Positions 1 to 7,474 of a stretch of DNA of 52,438 bases are shown one piece after another. Source of the DNA: Calidifontimicrobium sp035325925 (GTDB taxonomy: Bacteria > Pseudomonadota > Gammaproteobacteria > Burkholderiales > Burkholderiaceae_C). The translations under genes and the position numbers were made by a program. Below the pieces are notes generated by a model. That model worked only from the letters and a program-made list of their open reading frames with translations. It did no database searches and was not told where the DNA came from. Location of the stretch: the NCBI RefSeq assembly GCF_035325925.1, contig NZ_DAOKZA010000026.1, forward strand, positions 1 through 52,438. The letters are read 5' to 3'. Positions within the stretch are counted from its first letter, which is position 1. Each line of letters opens with the position of its first letter.

Positions 1-64
1 CCTCGTCGCCCAGGCGCGCGAAGTCGGCCGACAGGATGCTCGGGGCGATGCGGTAGACGGGCAT
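1..64 (-). CDS. rpe: ribulose-phosphate 3-epimerase, N-terminal fragment
   Basis: Only the first 21 codons lie in the window. They translate to MPVYRIAPSILSADFARLGD, the characteristic start of ribulose-5-phosphate 3-epimerase, which interconverts ribulose-5-phosphate and xylulose-5-phosphate in the pentose phosphate and Calvin cycles. The APSILSADF segment contains the active-site Ser of the TIM barrel. The gene runs off the left edge and is divergent from apaG across a 33-bp gap. Gene identity is secure from the motif; nothing can be said about the rest. Confidence 0.88.
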   Translation of the reverse strand, partial: MPVYRIAPSILSADFARLGDE

Positions 65-85
65 CCGCGGATTCTAGGAGCCTGA

Positions 86-91
86 CAGAAT
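86..91 (+). promoter_or_regulatory. -10-like hexamer just before apaG
   Basis: CAGAAT lies exactly six bases before the apaG ATG. With the usual sigma70 spacing the transcript would begin at or next to the start codon, giving a leaderless mRNA. No convincing -35 box is visible. The recG start at 36888 has the same arrangement, again with TCC just before the ATG. Confidence 0.35.
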
Positions 92-97
92 CGCTCC

Positions 98-472
98 ATG
101 GCCAGCAGCACCCGACCCGAGTTCACCTGCAGCGTCAAGGTGCAGTACTTGCCCGAGCAGTCGGGCGACGGCCATCACGCCTTCGCGTACACGGTGACGA
201 TCGCCAACACGGGCGACGTCGCCGCGCAGCTGGTCGCCCGGCGCTGGGTGATCACCGACGCCCACGGCCGCACCGAGGAGGTGCGCGGGCTGGCGGTGGT
301 CGGCCACCAGCCGCTGCTCAAGCCGGGCGAGCGCTTCGAGTACACCAGCTGGACGCGGCTGGCCACGCCCACCGGCACGATGCGCGGCACCTACTACTGC
401 ATGACCGAGGACGCGCACGCCTTCGAGGCGCCGGTCGAGTTCCCGCTGGCCCGCGCGCACGGCCTGCATTGA
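98..472 (+). CDS. apaG: ApaG domain protein
   Basis: The product has 124 residues, the normal size for the single-domain ApaG family (an Ig-like beta-sandwich, sometimes annotated Co2+/Mg2+ efflux protein). Typical family segments are visible: YTVTIANTGDVAAQLVARRW near residues 31-50, the GLAVVGHQPLLKPGE stretch, and GTMRGTYYCMTEDAHAF near the C terminus. Its biochemical role in bacteria is unsettled; in enterobacteria the gene accompanies the ksgA-apaH cluster, which is not present here. The stop overlaps the TTG start of the next gene by four bases, so the two are probably co-translated. Confidence 0.95.
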   Translation: MASSTRPEFTCSVKVQYLPEQSGDGHHAFAYTVTIANTGDVAAQLVARRWVITDAHGRTEEVRGLAVVGHQPLLKPGERFEYTSWTRLATPTGTMRGTYYCMTEDAHAFEAPVEFPLARAHGLH

Positions 473-2511
473 GCGCCGCCGCCGCCACCCGGGCCACCCG
501 CCGCGCGCGTGGCGGCTGGGACCTGACCGCGCTGCTCAACGCCGCCGACCCGCGCGCCGGCCTGGCCGAGCGCCACCTCTGGCTCGTGCGGCTGACCGAG
601 TGGCTACGCTCGGACACCGGCGTCGAGCGCGACGAGGCGCGCACGCCGTTGCCGGTGCTGCGCCTGCGCCACCTGCTGAACCTGCTCGAGCGCCACGAGC
701 CGCACCGCGAACGCGTCGCCGCGCTGCTGGCGCGCTTCTGGAGCGAGGTCGACGTGGCGTCGCTGTTCGCCGACCTCGGCTACGGCACGCGCATGTCGCT
801 GTGGGGCGAGCTGCGCCACCGCCTCGCGCTGCACCTGCTGCCGGCCACACCCGAGACGCGCGAGCTGTCGCGACTGTTCGTGCTGCTGTTCCCGGCGCCG
901 GGCGACGCCGCGTGGCTGCGCGCGCTCGACGAGCCGACGCTGCAGCGCCTGGTCGCGCTGATGCGCCCGGCCGCGCAGGCCGACCCCGGCCTCGGCAGCG
1001 GCGTGTGGCGCGCGCCGCTGATCGACGCGGCGAACTTCCTGGCCACCAGCATCGCCGCGGCGGGCTTCTCGACGCCGCTGCGCCTGCGCATGGATGCCGG
1101 GCTGCTCGCCGACCGACCCTTCCGCCAGCTCGGCCCCGCGGTGGCCGAGGTGCTGGCGCTGCTGCGCGACGGCGACACCGCGCAGGCGGTGGTGCGCCTG
1201 CCCTTCCTGCACGCGCTGATCGACGCGTGCCGGCGCGCCGCCGACAGCGTGCACGCGCACCTCGAGGACTACGGCGTGTCGGTCGACATCGTGTTCGAGG
1301 TCGAACAGCTGAAGTCGCGCGCGCGACGCCTCGAGGAGGTGATCGGCTGCCTGGTCTCGCCGCGGCCTGCGCACGACGTCGCGCGCGTGCTCGCCGACCT
1401 GGCCGAGGTCGCGCAGCGCCGGCGCAGCCTGCGCGCGCTGTTCGCGCGCCACTACTCGCTGCTTGCGCGCAAGATGACCGAGCGCAGCGCCGAGACCGGC
1501 AGCCACTACATCACGCGCAACGCCGCCGAGTACCGCCACATGCTGCGCGCCGCGGCCGGCGGCGGCGCGGTGATGGCCGGCACCACGTTCGTGAAGTTCG
1601 CGATCGGCGCGCTGGGGCTGTCGGCGTTCTGGGCCGGGCTGTCCGCGGGGCTGAACTACGCCGCCAGCTTCGTGCTGATCATGCTGCTGGGCTTCACGGT
1701 GGCCACCAAACAGCCGGCGATGACCGCTCCGGCGATGGCCGCCAAGCTCGACGAGCAGATGGGCGACCACCAGCTCGCCGCGTTCGTCGACGAGATCGCG
1801 AACCTGATCCGCTCGCAGGCGGCGGGCATCCTGGGCAACCTCGCGCTCGTGTTCCCGCTGGTGTTCGGCGTGCAGTGGGGCAGCGCGCTGCTGTTCGGGC
1901 AGCCGCCGGTGGGCGCCGACACGGCCGAGCACGTGCTGCACTCGCTGACGCTGCTCGGCCCCACCGCGCTGTTTGCGGCGTTCACAGGCGTGCTGCTGTT
2001 CGCCAGCTCGCTGATCGCCGGCTGGGTCGAGAACTGGTTCGTCTTCCACCGCCTCGACAGCGCGATCGCGCACAACCCGGCCTTCGTCTCGCGCCTGGGC
2101 GCCACGCGCGCGCAGCGCTGGGCGGCGTGGTGGCGTGCCAACGTGTCGGGCGTGGCCGCCAACGTCTCGCTCGGGTTGATGCTCGGGCTGGTGCCGGCGG
2201 TGCTGGGCTTCTTCGCGCTGCCGCTGGACGTGCGCCACGTGACGCTGTCGACCGGGCAGCTGGCCGCGGCGGCCGGCGCGCTCGGCAGCGACATCGTGCT
2301 GCGCCCCGACTTCTGGTGGTGCGTGGCCGGCATCGTCGTCACCGGCGCGCTCAACGTCGGCGTGAGCTTCTACCTGGCGTTCAAGCTGGCGTTGCGCGCG
2401 CAGGGCGTGCAGGTCCGCGAGCGCGCGGGCATCGCGCGCGCGGTGCGCGCCAGACTGCGCCGCCGTCCGCTGAGCTTCCTGTGGCCGCCGAAGGTCGCGG
2501 CGCAGCCCTGA
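469..2511 (+). CDS. SpecificRecomb-family membrane protein
   Basis: This 680-residue protein matches the family recorded as 'site-specific recombinase' (Pfam SpecificRecomb), widespread in beta- and gammaproteobacteria. The N-terminal half is soluble and helical. The C-terminal half carries several hydrophobic segments, for example around residues 365-405 (GTTFVKFAIGALGLSAFWAG), 450-475, 495-525, 565-590 and 620-645. It has no tyrosine- or serine-recombinase motif and the multi-pass architecture argues for a membrane role, so the family name should not be read as evidence of recombination. The TTG start at 469 overlaps the apaG stop; no better start exists nearby in this frame. Confidence 0.82.
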   Translation: MSAAAATRATRRARGGWDLTALLNAADPRAGLAERHLWLVRLTEWLRSDTGVERDEARTPLPVLRLRHLLNLLERHEPHRERVAALLARFWSEVDVASLFADLGYGTRMSLWGELRHRLALHLLPATPETRELSRLFVLLFPAPGDAAWLRALDEPTLQRLVALMRPAAQADPGLGSGVWRAPLIDAANFLATSIAAAGFSTPLRLRMDAGLLADRPFRQLGPAVAEVLALLRDGDTAQAVVRLPFLHALIDACRRAADSVHAHLEDYGVSVDIVFEVEQLKSRARRLEEVIGCLVSPRPAHDVARVLADLAEVAQRRRSLRALFARHYSLLARKMTERSAETGSHYITRNAAEYRHMLRAAAGGGAVMAGTTFVKFAIGALGLSAFWAGLSAGLNYAASFVLIMLLGFTVATKQPAMTAPAMAAKLDEQMGDHQLAAFVDEIANLIRSQAAGILGNLALVFPLVFGVQWGSALLFGQPPVGADTAEHVLHSLTLLGPTALFAAFTGVLLFASSLIAGWVENWFVFHRLDSAIAHNPAFVSRLGATRAQRWAAWWRANVSGVAANVSLGLMLGLVPAVLGFFALPLDVRHVTLSTGQLAAAAGALGSDIVLRPDFWWCVAGIVVTGALNVGVSFYLAFKLALRAQGVQVRERAGIARAVRARLRRRPLSFLWPPKVAAQP

Positions 2512-2520
2512 GGCGATGAT

Positions 2521-2643
2521 TCAGCGCGGGGGATCGTCGTCGCCGGGCCGCTCGCCGCCCTTGCGTCCGGAGAACATCGTCCACCAGACGATGAACACCA
2601 GCAGCAGCAGCGCCGCCAGGGCTTCGAGCAGGAGCAGCCACAT
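2521..2643 (-). CDS. small single-pass membrane protein (40 aa)
   Basis: A 40-codon ORF begins MWLLLLEALAALLLLVFIVW: one strongly hydrophobic helix (residues 2-22), followed by a basic patch (SGRKGGE) and an acidic, proline-containing tail. This is the layout of a bona fide one-pass micropeptide with its C terminus inside. It lies head to head with mltA and overlaps the chosen mltA start by 53 bases on the opposite strand. From memory, similar short proteins occur in other Burkholderiales; this was not checked. The main doubt is that the ORF could be chance in GC-rich antisense DNA, though a clean TM helix plus a positive-inside tail is unusual for chance. Confidence 0.5.
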   Translation of the reverse strand: MWLLLLEALAALLLLVFIVWWTMFSGRKGGERPGDDDPPR

Positions 2644-3772
2644 CGTCGGGTCGGTTCGCTGGACGGCGGCGGCGATTCTAGGCGCGCTCGCCGCCTGCGC
2701 CGTGCCCCCGCCGGCGGCCCCGCCGCCGTCGCCCGCTGTCGTCGCGCCGGTGGCCCCCGGCACGCCCACGCCGATCCTGCGCGAGCGCTCGCGCTGGGTG
2801 CCGGTGGCCTGGGACGCGCTGCCCGGCTGGGACGCCGACGCGCTGGCCGACGCCTGGCCGGCGCTGCTGCGCGGCTGCGAGCGCCCGCCGCCCGGCTGGG
2901 CCGCGCTGTGCGCGACGGCGCTGCTGACCGAGCCGGGCGACGACGCGGCAACGCGCGAGTGGCTGATGCGCCACCTGCAGCCGTACCGCGTCGAGTCGCG
3001 CGACGGCCGCGCCGACGGGCTGATCACCGGCTACTACGAGCCGCTGATCGACGCGCGCCGCGTGCCCGACGCCGTGTTCCGCACGCCGCTGCACGCGCCG
3101 CCCGACGACCTCGGCACGCGCCGCCCGTACTGGACACGACAGCAGCTCGACACGCTGCCGGCCGCGCGCGCGGCGCTGCGCGGGCGCGAGATCGCCTGGG
3201 TCGCCGATCCGCTCGACGCGCTGGTGCTGCAGATCCAGGGCTCGGGGCGCCTGCGCCTGACCGAGCCCGACGCACGGGTGCGCACCGTTCGCGTGGCCTA
3301 CGCCGGGCACAACGACCACCCGTACCGCTCGGTCGGGCGCTGGCTCATCGAGCAGGGGCAGCTCGCCGCCGAGCAGGCGTCGTGGCCGGCGATCAAGGCC
3401 TGGGCGCGGCGGCACCCGGGACGCGTGCAGGAGATGCTGTGGGCCAACCCGCGCGTCGTGTTCTTCCGCGAGGAGGCGCTGCCCGACCCGGGTGTCGGCC
3501 CGCGCGGTGCGATGGGCGTGCCGCTGACACCGCAGCGCTCGATCGCCGTCGACCCGAAGAGCATCCCCTACGGCACCCCGGTGTGGCTGGACACCACGGC
3601 GCCGCTGTCGGCCGCGCCGCTGCGCCGCCTCGTGATGGCGCAGGACACCGGCAGCGCGATCGTCGGCGCAGTGCGTGCCGACTACTTCTGGGGCTGGGAC
3701 GGCGACGCCGAGGCGCAGGCCGGGCGCATGAAGCAGCCGCTGCGCATGTGGGTGCTCTGGCCGCGGGAATAG
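2591..3772 (+). CDS. mltA: membrane-bound lytic murein transglycosylase A
   Basis: The protein is 393 residues from the chosen ATG. A lipoprotein signal is visible (hydrophobic AAAILGALAAC, lipobox Cys at residue 36). It then carries the MltA beta-barrel domain (GYYEPLIDARRV, LQIQGSGRLRL, YAGHNDHPYRSVGRWL) and the 3D domain (SIAVDPKSIPYGTPVWL, MAQDTGSAI, ADYFWGWD). The Asp of AQDTGSAI corresponds to the catalytic acid of E. coli MltA. It cleaves peptidoglycan glycan strands to 1,6-anhydromuropeptides at the inner face of the outer membrane. The frame is open upstream to 2516; the ATG at 2591 gives the best signal peptide. It is convergent with pcm. Confidence 0.93.
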   Translation: MNTSSSSAARASSRSSHIVGSVRWTAAAILGALAACAVPPPAAPPPSPAVVAPVAPGTPTPILRERSRWVPVAWDALPGWDADALADAWPALLRGCERPPPGWAALCATALLTEPGDDAATREWLMRHLQPYRVESRDGRADGLITGYYEPLIDARRVPDAVFRTPLHAPPDDLGTRRPYWTRQQLDTLPAARAALRGREIAWVADPLDALVLQIQGSGRLRLTEPDARVRTVRVAYAGHNDHPYRSVGRWLIEQGQLAAEQASWPAIKAWARRHPGRVQEMLWANPRVVFFREEALPDPGVGPRGAMGVPLTPQRSIAVDPKSIPYGTPVWLDTTAPLSAAPLRRLVMAQDTGSAIVGAVRADYFWGWDGDAEAQAGRMKQPLRMWVLWPRE

Positions 3773-4619
3773 CGATCGTCCCCCGCAGGCGCATCAGGCA
3801 AGTGCCCTTCGGAGACTGCGACTCGAGGGGGCGCCGCCGGCGCAGCGGCAACGCCGGGTGCGCGGCGGCCGCTGGATGGCCCCGAGCTGCGCGCGGGTCG
3901 CACCCGGCGCGGCGCGGCGACGTCGACCGGTTGCGGTTCTGCGTCTCGCCAGCCACGCCGACCAGCGGCACGAAGCGCACCGCCAGCGTGCGCCGCGGCG
4001 CGGCGCGGCCCTGCGCGTCCTTGTGCCAGCACTGCAGCCACTGTGCGCCGCCTTGCGCGCCGATCGGTGCGACCAGCCGGCCACCCGGCGCCAGCTGCTC
4101 GAGCCAGGCCGGCGGCACCTGCGCCGCCGCCGCGGTGGCGATGATCGCGTCGTACGGCGCGCCGGGCGGCCAGCCGGCGTGGCCGTCGCCGACGTGCAGC
4201 CCGACGTTGCCCACGCCCAGCTCGGCCAGCGTCGCCGCGGCGCGCGCCGACAGCTCGGGCACGATCTCGACGCTGACCACCTGCCGCGCCAAGCGCGCCA
4301 GCACCGCCGCCTGGTACCCGCAGCCGGTGCCGATCTCGAGCACGCGCTCGTGCGGCCGCAGCGCGAGCAGCTCGGTCATCAGCGCGACGATGAACGGCTG
4401 CGAGATCGTCTGCCCGTGGCCGATCGGCAGCGGGCGGTTGTCGAACGCCTCGTCGCGCCACGGCGAAGGCACGAACCGCTCGCGCGGCACCGCGAGCAGG
4501 GCGGCGCGCACCGCGTCGCCGGCGCGCGCGCAGCCCGTCTCGGCGGCGGTGGCGGCGAAGTCGGCGTCGACCTCGGCGAGCAAGCGCCGGCGCGCGTCGG
4601 CGTGCGGGTCGGTCGTCAT
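3393..4619 (-). CDS. pcm: protein-L-isoaspartate O-methyltransferase with abnormal C-terminal tail
   Basis: Residues 1-222 are a standard PCMT: the active-site region LPIGHGQTISQPF (residues 64-76), the SAM-binding motif VLEIGTGCGYQ (93-103), SVEIVPEL (116-123) and LAPGGRLVAPIG (176-187). It repairs isoaspartyl residues in damaged proteins. Family members end soon after the strand seen here as AVRFVPLVGV. In this gene no stop follows; the frame stays open for about 185 more residues of Arg/Ala/Pro-rich sequence and runs 380 bases antisense into mltA. The start overlaps the upstream exporter's stop (ATGA), so translation is coupled. The catalytic core is certain; the tail may be a real extension or a readthrough artefact. 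Confidence 0.85.
   Translation of the reverse strand: MTTDPHADARRRLLAEVDADFAATAAETGCARAGDAVRAALLAVPRERFVPSPWRDEAFDNRPLPIGHGQTISQPFIVALMTELLALRPHERVLEIGTGCGYQAAVLARLARQVVSVEIVPELSARAAATLAELGVGNVGLHVGDGHAGWPPGAPYDAIIATAAAAQVPPAWLEQLAPGGRLVAPIGAQGGAQWLQCWHKDAQGRAAPRRTLAVRFVPLVGVAGETQNRNRSTSPRRAGCDPRAARGHPAAAAHPALPLRRRRPLESQSPKGTCLMRLRGTIAIPAARAPTCAAAASCARPAPRRRRPSPRSSRHALRRRSRCRCPAPSRGGAAARPTAAPWCPATPGCRRGCSSGRRRSSAAVSAARPSHRAGRHPGRAAPPRGRTRRAGWPTASPARVPGAAAPRP
3852..3909. repeat. 11-bp inverted repeat between mltA and pcm core
   Basis: CGCCGGGTGCG at 3852-3862 is matched by its exact complement CGCACCCGGCG at 3899-3909, with a 36-base spacer. It lies where the pcm core should have ended and just past the mltA stop, so it could act as a bidirectional terminator-like structure. 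No T-tract follows on either strand. Confidence 0.35.
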
Positions 4620-5539
4620 CGGGCGGCGCGCAGCGCGGCCTCCAGCCGCGGCCACAGCAGGTTCAGCGCCAGACCGGCGAGCACCAGCGCGGCGGCGAGC
4701 AACTTCCACGCCGGCAGCGCCTCGCCGAGCCACAGCGCCGACGCGCCGATGCCGAACACGGGCACGCCCAGCGCCAGCGGCGTGACCGTCGCCGCCGCAT
4801 GCCGCACCAGCAGCCAGCCCCAGGCGGCGTAGCCGAACAGCGTGTTACCCGCGGCCTGCCAGGCCACCGCGAGCCAGGTGCCGGCGTCGGCGCTACGCAG
4901 GCCCTGGGCGATCGCCTGCGGCCCCTCGAACCACAGCGACAGCGCGAGCAGCGGCGGCAGCGCGAACGCGCTCGACCAGACCATGTAACCGAGCATGTCG
5001 ACGCGCCCGGCGCGCCGGCCCACCAGGTTGCCGGCGGCCCAGCTTGCGGCGGCGAGCAGCACCAGCGCCAGCCCCAGCGGCGTCGCGCTGGCGTCGCCGC
5101 GCGCGGCGATCAACGCCAGCCCGGCGGCGGCGCAAGCCAGCCCCAGCAGCTGGATGCGGCGCACGCGCTCGCCGCCCCACAGCGCCGCCAGCCCGATCGT
5201 GAAGAACACCTGCACCTGGATCACCAGCGACGCCAGCCCCGGCGAGATGTGCTGCGTCATCGCGAGGAACAGCAGCCCGAACTGGCCGGCGCCGATCAGC
5301 ACGCCGTAGGCGGCGAGCTGGCGCCACGGCACCGCGGGCCGGGGCACCAGCAGCGCCGCCGGCAGGAACGCCAGCGCGAAGCGCAGCAGCGCCATGAACA
5401 GCGGCGGCAGGTGCGCCAGCGCCGACTTGATGACGACGAAGTTGCTGCCCCACACCGCGACCACCGCCAGCCCCAGCAGCAGGTGCGACCACGGCAGTCC
5501 GGCGTGCGGGGCGGCGGTGGCAGCGGCGCGAGTCGTCAT
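4616..5539 (-). CDS. EamA/DMT-family exporter
   Basis: The product is 307 residues from the chosen ATG, with about ten hydrophobic segments arranged as two EamA repeats (roughly residues 14-145 and 155-295). Segments such as VVAVWGSNFVVIKSALAHLP and MTQHISPGLASLVIQVQVFF closely resemble E. coli EamA (YdeD), an O-acetylserine/cysteine exporter, so a role in metabolite efflux across the inner membrane is likely. The substrate is not proven. Twenty extra residues are open upstream, but the ATG at 5539 starts seven bases after the diguanylate cyclase stop and gives a normal N terminus. Its own stop overlaps the pcm start, making a three-gene leftward operon. Confidence 0.88.
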   Translation of the reverse strand: MTTRAAATAAPHAGLPWSHLLLGLAVVAVWGSNFVVIKSALAHLPPLFMALLRFALAFLPAALLVPRPAVPWRQLAAYGVLIGAGQFGLLFLAMTQHISPGLASLVIQVQVFFTIGLAALWGGERVRRIQLLGLACAAAGLALIAARGDASATPLGLALVLLAAASWAAGNLVGRRAGRVDMLGYMVWSSAFALPPLLALSLWFEGPQAIAQGLRSADAGTWLAVAWQAAGNTLFGYAAWGWLLVRHAAATVTPLALGVPVFGIGASALWLGEALPAWKLLAAALVLAGLALNLLWPRLEAALRAAR

Positions 5540-5546
5540 GCCCGGC

Positions 5547-6689
5547 TCACGCGACCACGACGCGGCCGCGCCCCTGCGACTTGGCCTCGTACAGCGCACG
5601 GTCGGCGCGGTCGAGCGCCTGCGACACCGGCTCGCCGGCGATGTGCTCGGTCAGCCCGCAGGAAAAGCGGATCGGCTCGGCGGCGTTCGTGCCGTGCGGC
5701 TGCGCCAGCCGCGCGAGCAGCCGCTCGACGCCGCTGCGCGCCAGCGCGGCACCGGCGCCGGTGAGCAGCAGCACGAACTCGTCGCCGCCCCAGCGCGCCA
5801 GCACGTCGGCGGCGCGGATCGACGCCAGCGCCTCCTGCGCGAAGCGACGCAGCAGCGCGTCGCCGGCGGCGTGTCCGTGGCGGTCGTTGATCTCCTTGAA
5901 GTGGTCGAGGTCGATCAGCGCGATCGAGAAACGCTGGCCCGAGCGCACGCTGCGCTGGCGCTCTTGCTCGAGCAGCTCGACCATGTGGCGGCGGTTGATC
6001 AGCCCGGTAAGTTCGTCGCGCGTGGCCAGTTCGCGGATGCGCACCAGCGCCGCGGCCAGCGCCTTGCGCTGGCGCCGCCCGCGCTCGCGCAACCGCCACA
6101 GCCGCCCCGCCAGCAGCGCCACCGCCGGCAGCATCGTCGCGACGATCAGGAAGTGGCCGAGCTCGACCTCGGGGCGGTACACCTCGGGGTGCAGCACGGC
6201 CAGCGTCGCCATCACCGCGCCGAACAGCGCCACCGCGTAGCCGCCCACCGCGGCGACGCGCCCGGGGCGCAGCTGGAACATGCCGAACATCAGGATCACC
6301 ACCAGCACCGGCAGCACCGCGCCGCGAAGCGGCCCGGCCAGCGCGTAGGCGCCGGCGGAGCAGGCCACCGCGTAGACCATCTGCGGCACGGTCATCGACG
6401 GATCGTCGAGCCGGCGCGACCAGCCGCTGCGGATCAGCAGGTACGCCAGCAGCAGCCCACCCAGCGACAGCGCCGACCACAGCCACACCCAGCCGCGCGG
6501 CGCGCCGCCGACCAGCGCGGCGTAGTGCAGCGCGCCGACGCTGACCGTCATCAGCAGCAGCGCCAGCCCGACCTGCGCGACGCGCAGCCGCAGCGCCGGC
6601 TCGGCGCCGAGCAGCAGGTCGCGCCACGTCGACGCCGCGCCGGGCTCGGGCGGCAGCGCGGGCGACGCGGTGGGGTCTGCGGCCGGCAT
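5547..6689 (-). CDS. membrane diguanylate cyclase (GGDEF)
   Basis: This 380-residue protein has six or seven hydrophobic helices over residues 36-200, then a basic linker and a GGDEF domain (about 222-380). The active-site signature RWGGDEF sits at 299-305. The allosteric I-site RxxD is present at 292-295 with the usual five-residue spacing. DELTGLINRRH (225-235) and IDLDHFKEINDRHGHAAGD (259-277) complete the catalytic set. It should condense two GTP to cyclic di-GMP under product inhibition, with input from the membrane. No EAL domain is present. It is first in the leftward operon with the exporter and pcm. The pilT-pilU pair at the other end of the window is a possible but unproven c-di-GMP-linked output. 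Confidence 0.93.
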   Translation of the reverse strand: MPAADPTASPALPPEPGAASTWRDLLLGAEPALRLRVAQVGLALLLMTVSVGALHYAALVGGAPRGWVWLWSALSLGGLLLAYLLIRSGWSRRLDDPSMTVPQMVYAVACSAGAYALAGPLRGAVLPVLVVILMFGMFQLRPGRVAAVGGYAVALFGAVMATLAVLHPEVYRPEVELGHFLIVATMLPAVALLAGRLWRLRERGRRQRKALAAALVRIRELATRDELTGLINRRHMVELLEQERQRSVRSGQRFSIALIDLDHFKEINDRHGHAAGDALLRRFAQEALASIRAADVLARWGGDEFVLLLTGAGAALARSGVERLLARLAQPHGTNAAEPIRFSCGLTEHIAGEPVSQALDRADRALYEAKSQGRGRVVVA

Positions 6690-6747
6690 CGTGGGCGCGA
6701 GCGTACCCCAGGCCTCGTCGCTGCGGCCCGCCCGGCGCCGCAGCGCC

Positions 6748-7302
6748 TCAGCGCCGCGGCGGCGACAGGTGCAACAGCGGCAGCGCCGCGCCGGCCTTCA
6801 CCTCGCCGAGCGAGAAGCGGGTGTGGATGTCCTTCACGTTCGGCAGGTTCAGCAGCGTGTTGACCGAGAAGTGCGCGTAGGCGTCGAGGTCGGTGGCCAT
6901 CACCTGCAGCTCGAAGGTGCCGCTGCCGCTGACGTAGTGGCAGGCGATGACCTCGGGCAGCGCGCGGATCGCCTCCTCGAGCTCGCGCATCGCCGCGCCG
7001 CTCGCGCGCTCGGTGTCGACGCGCACGAACGCGAGTACGCCCAGCCCGATGCGCCGGCGGTCGATCTCGGCGCGGTAGCCGGTGATGTAACCCTGCTCCT
7101 CGAGCCAGCGCACGCGTCGCCAGGTCGGCGCCGCCGACAGCCCGATGCGCGACGCCAACTCGGCGTTGGACAGCCGCGCGTCGCGCTGCAGCTCGCGCAG
7201 GATCGCGAGGTCGAAGCGGTCGAGGCCGGGGCCGTGCGCGTCGCCGCCGTCGGCGCCGGTCGCCCTTCTGGTTTTCCCTGATTCCTGGATCGGCGTGGTC
7301 AT
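6748..7302 (-). CDS. Lrp/AsnC-family transcriptional regulator
   Basis: The 184-residue product has an N-terminal AsnC winged helix-turn-helix (LDRFDLAILRELQRDARLSN, about residues 27-46, then the recognition segment to about 85) and a C-terminal RAM/AsnC ligand-binding domain (LGVLAFVRVDT; VIACHYVSGSGTFELQVMA). It is transcribed divergently from the indolepyruvate ferredoxin oxidoreductase gene across 172 bp. Lrp-type regulators commonly control an adjacent amino-acid catabolic gene, so it probably senses an aromatic or other amino acid and regulates that gene. A poorly conserved 25-residue N-terminal tail may mean the true start lies slightly downstream. Confidence 0.9.
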   Translation of the reverse strand: MTTPIQESGKTRRATGADGGDAHGPGLDRFDLAILRELQRDARLSNAELASRIGLSAAPTWRRVRWLEEQGYITGYRAEIDRRRIGLGVLAFVRVDTERASGAAMRELEEAIRALPEVIACHYVSGSGTFELQVMATDLDAYAHFSVNTLLNLPNVKDIHTRFSLGEVKAGAALPLLHLSPPRR

Positions 7303-7332
7303 CGGCGCCGGAAATAGTCGATTGACGAAAGG

Positions 7333-7362
7333 ATCATGCTCGCATCATGCCCCCATGCGCAT
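7333..7362. promoter_or_regulatory. 11-bp phased repeats, candidate Lrp-type operator
   Basis: ATCATGC occurs at 7333-7339 and 7344-7350. The palindrome ATGCGCAT follows at 7355-7362. The three elements start 11 bases apart, one DNA turn, in the divergent control region between the AsnC-type regulator and the oxidoreductase. This is the geometry expected for cooperative binding of a multimeric Lrp protein. Binding itself is inference. Confidence 0.3.
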
Positions 7363-7474
7363 GAAAGGAAAACACCTGTCGGCGCGAGGCTCCTACACTG
7401 GACGTCGCGCGCCACCGGGTCACGAGCCCGGCCGGACGCCGCCGCGCCGACCCCATCCCACGGAGCCCGACCCG

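Noticed and set aside
604..2238. Long antisense ORFs (also across 7334-11284, 24000-26900, 25340-29083 and 42300-44400)
   Set aside because: They lie opposite well-supported genes and are Arg/His/Gln-rich without domains, the usual result of high third-position GC.
469..2511. 'Site-specific recombinase' as a sign of a mobile element
   Set aside because: The family name is historical; the protein is multi-pass, has no recombinase catalytic motif, and no attachment repeats or foreign composition flank it.
5547..6689. Degenerate GGDEF receptor
   Set aside because: The active-site GGDEF and the I-site RxxD are both intact, so it should be catalytically active.
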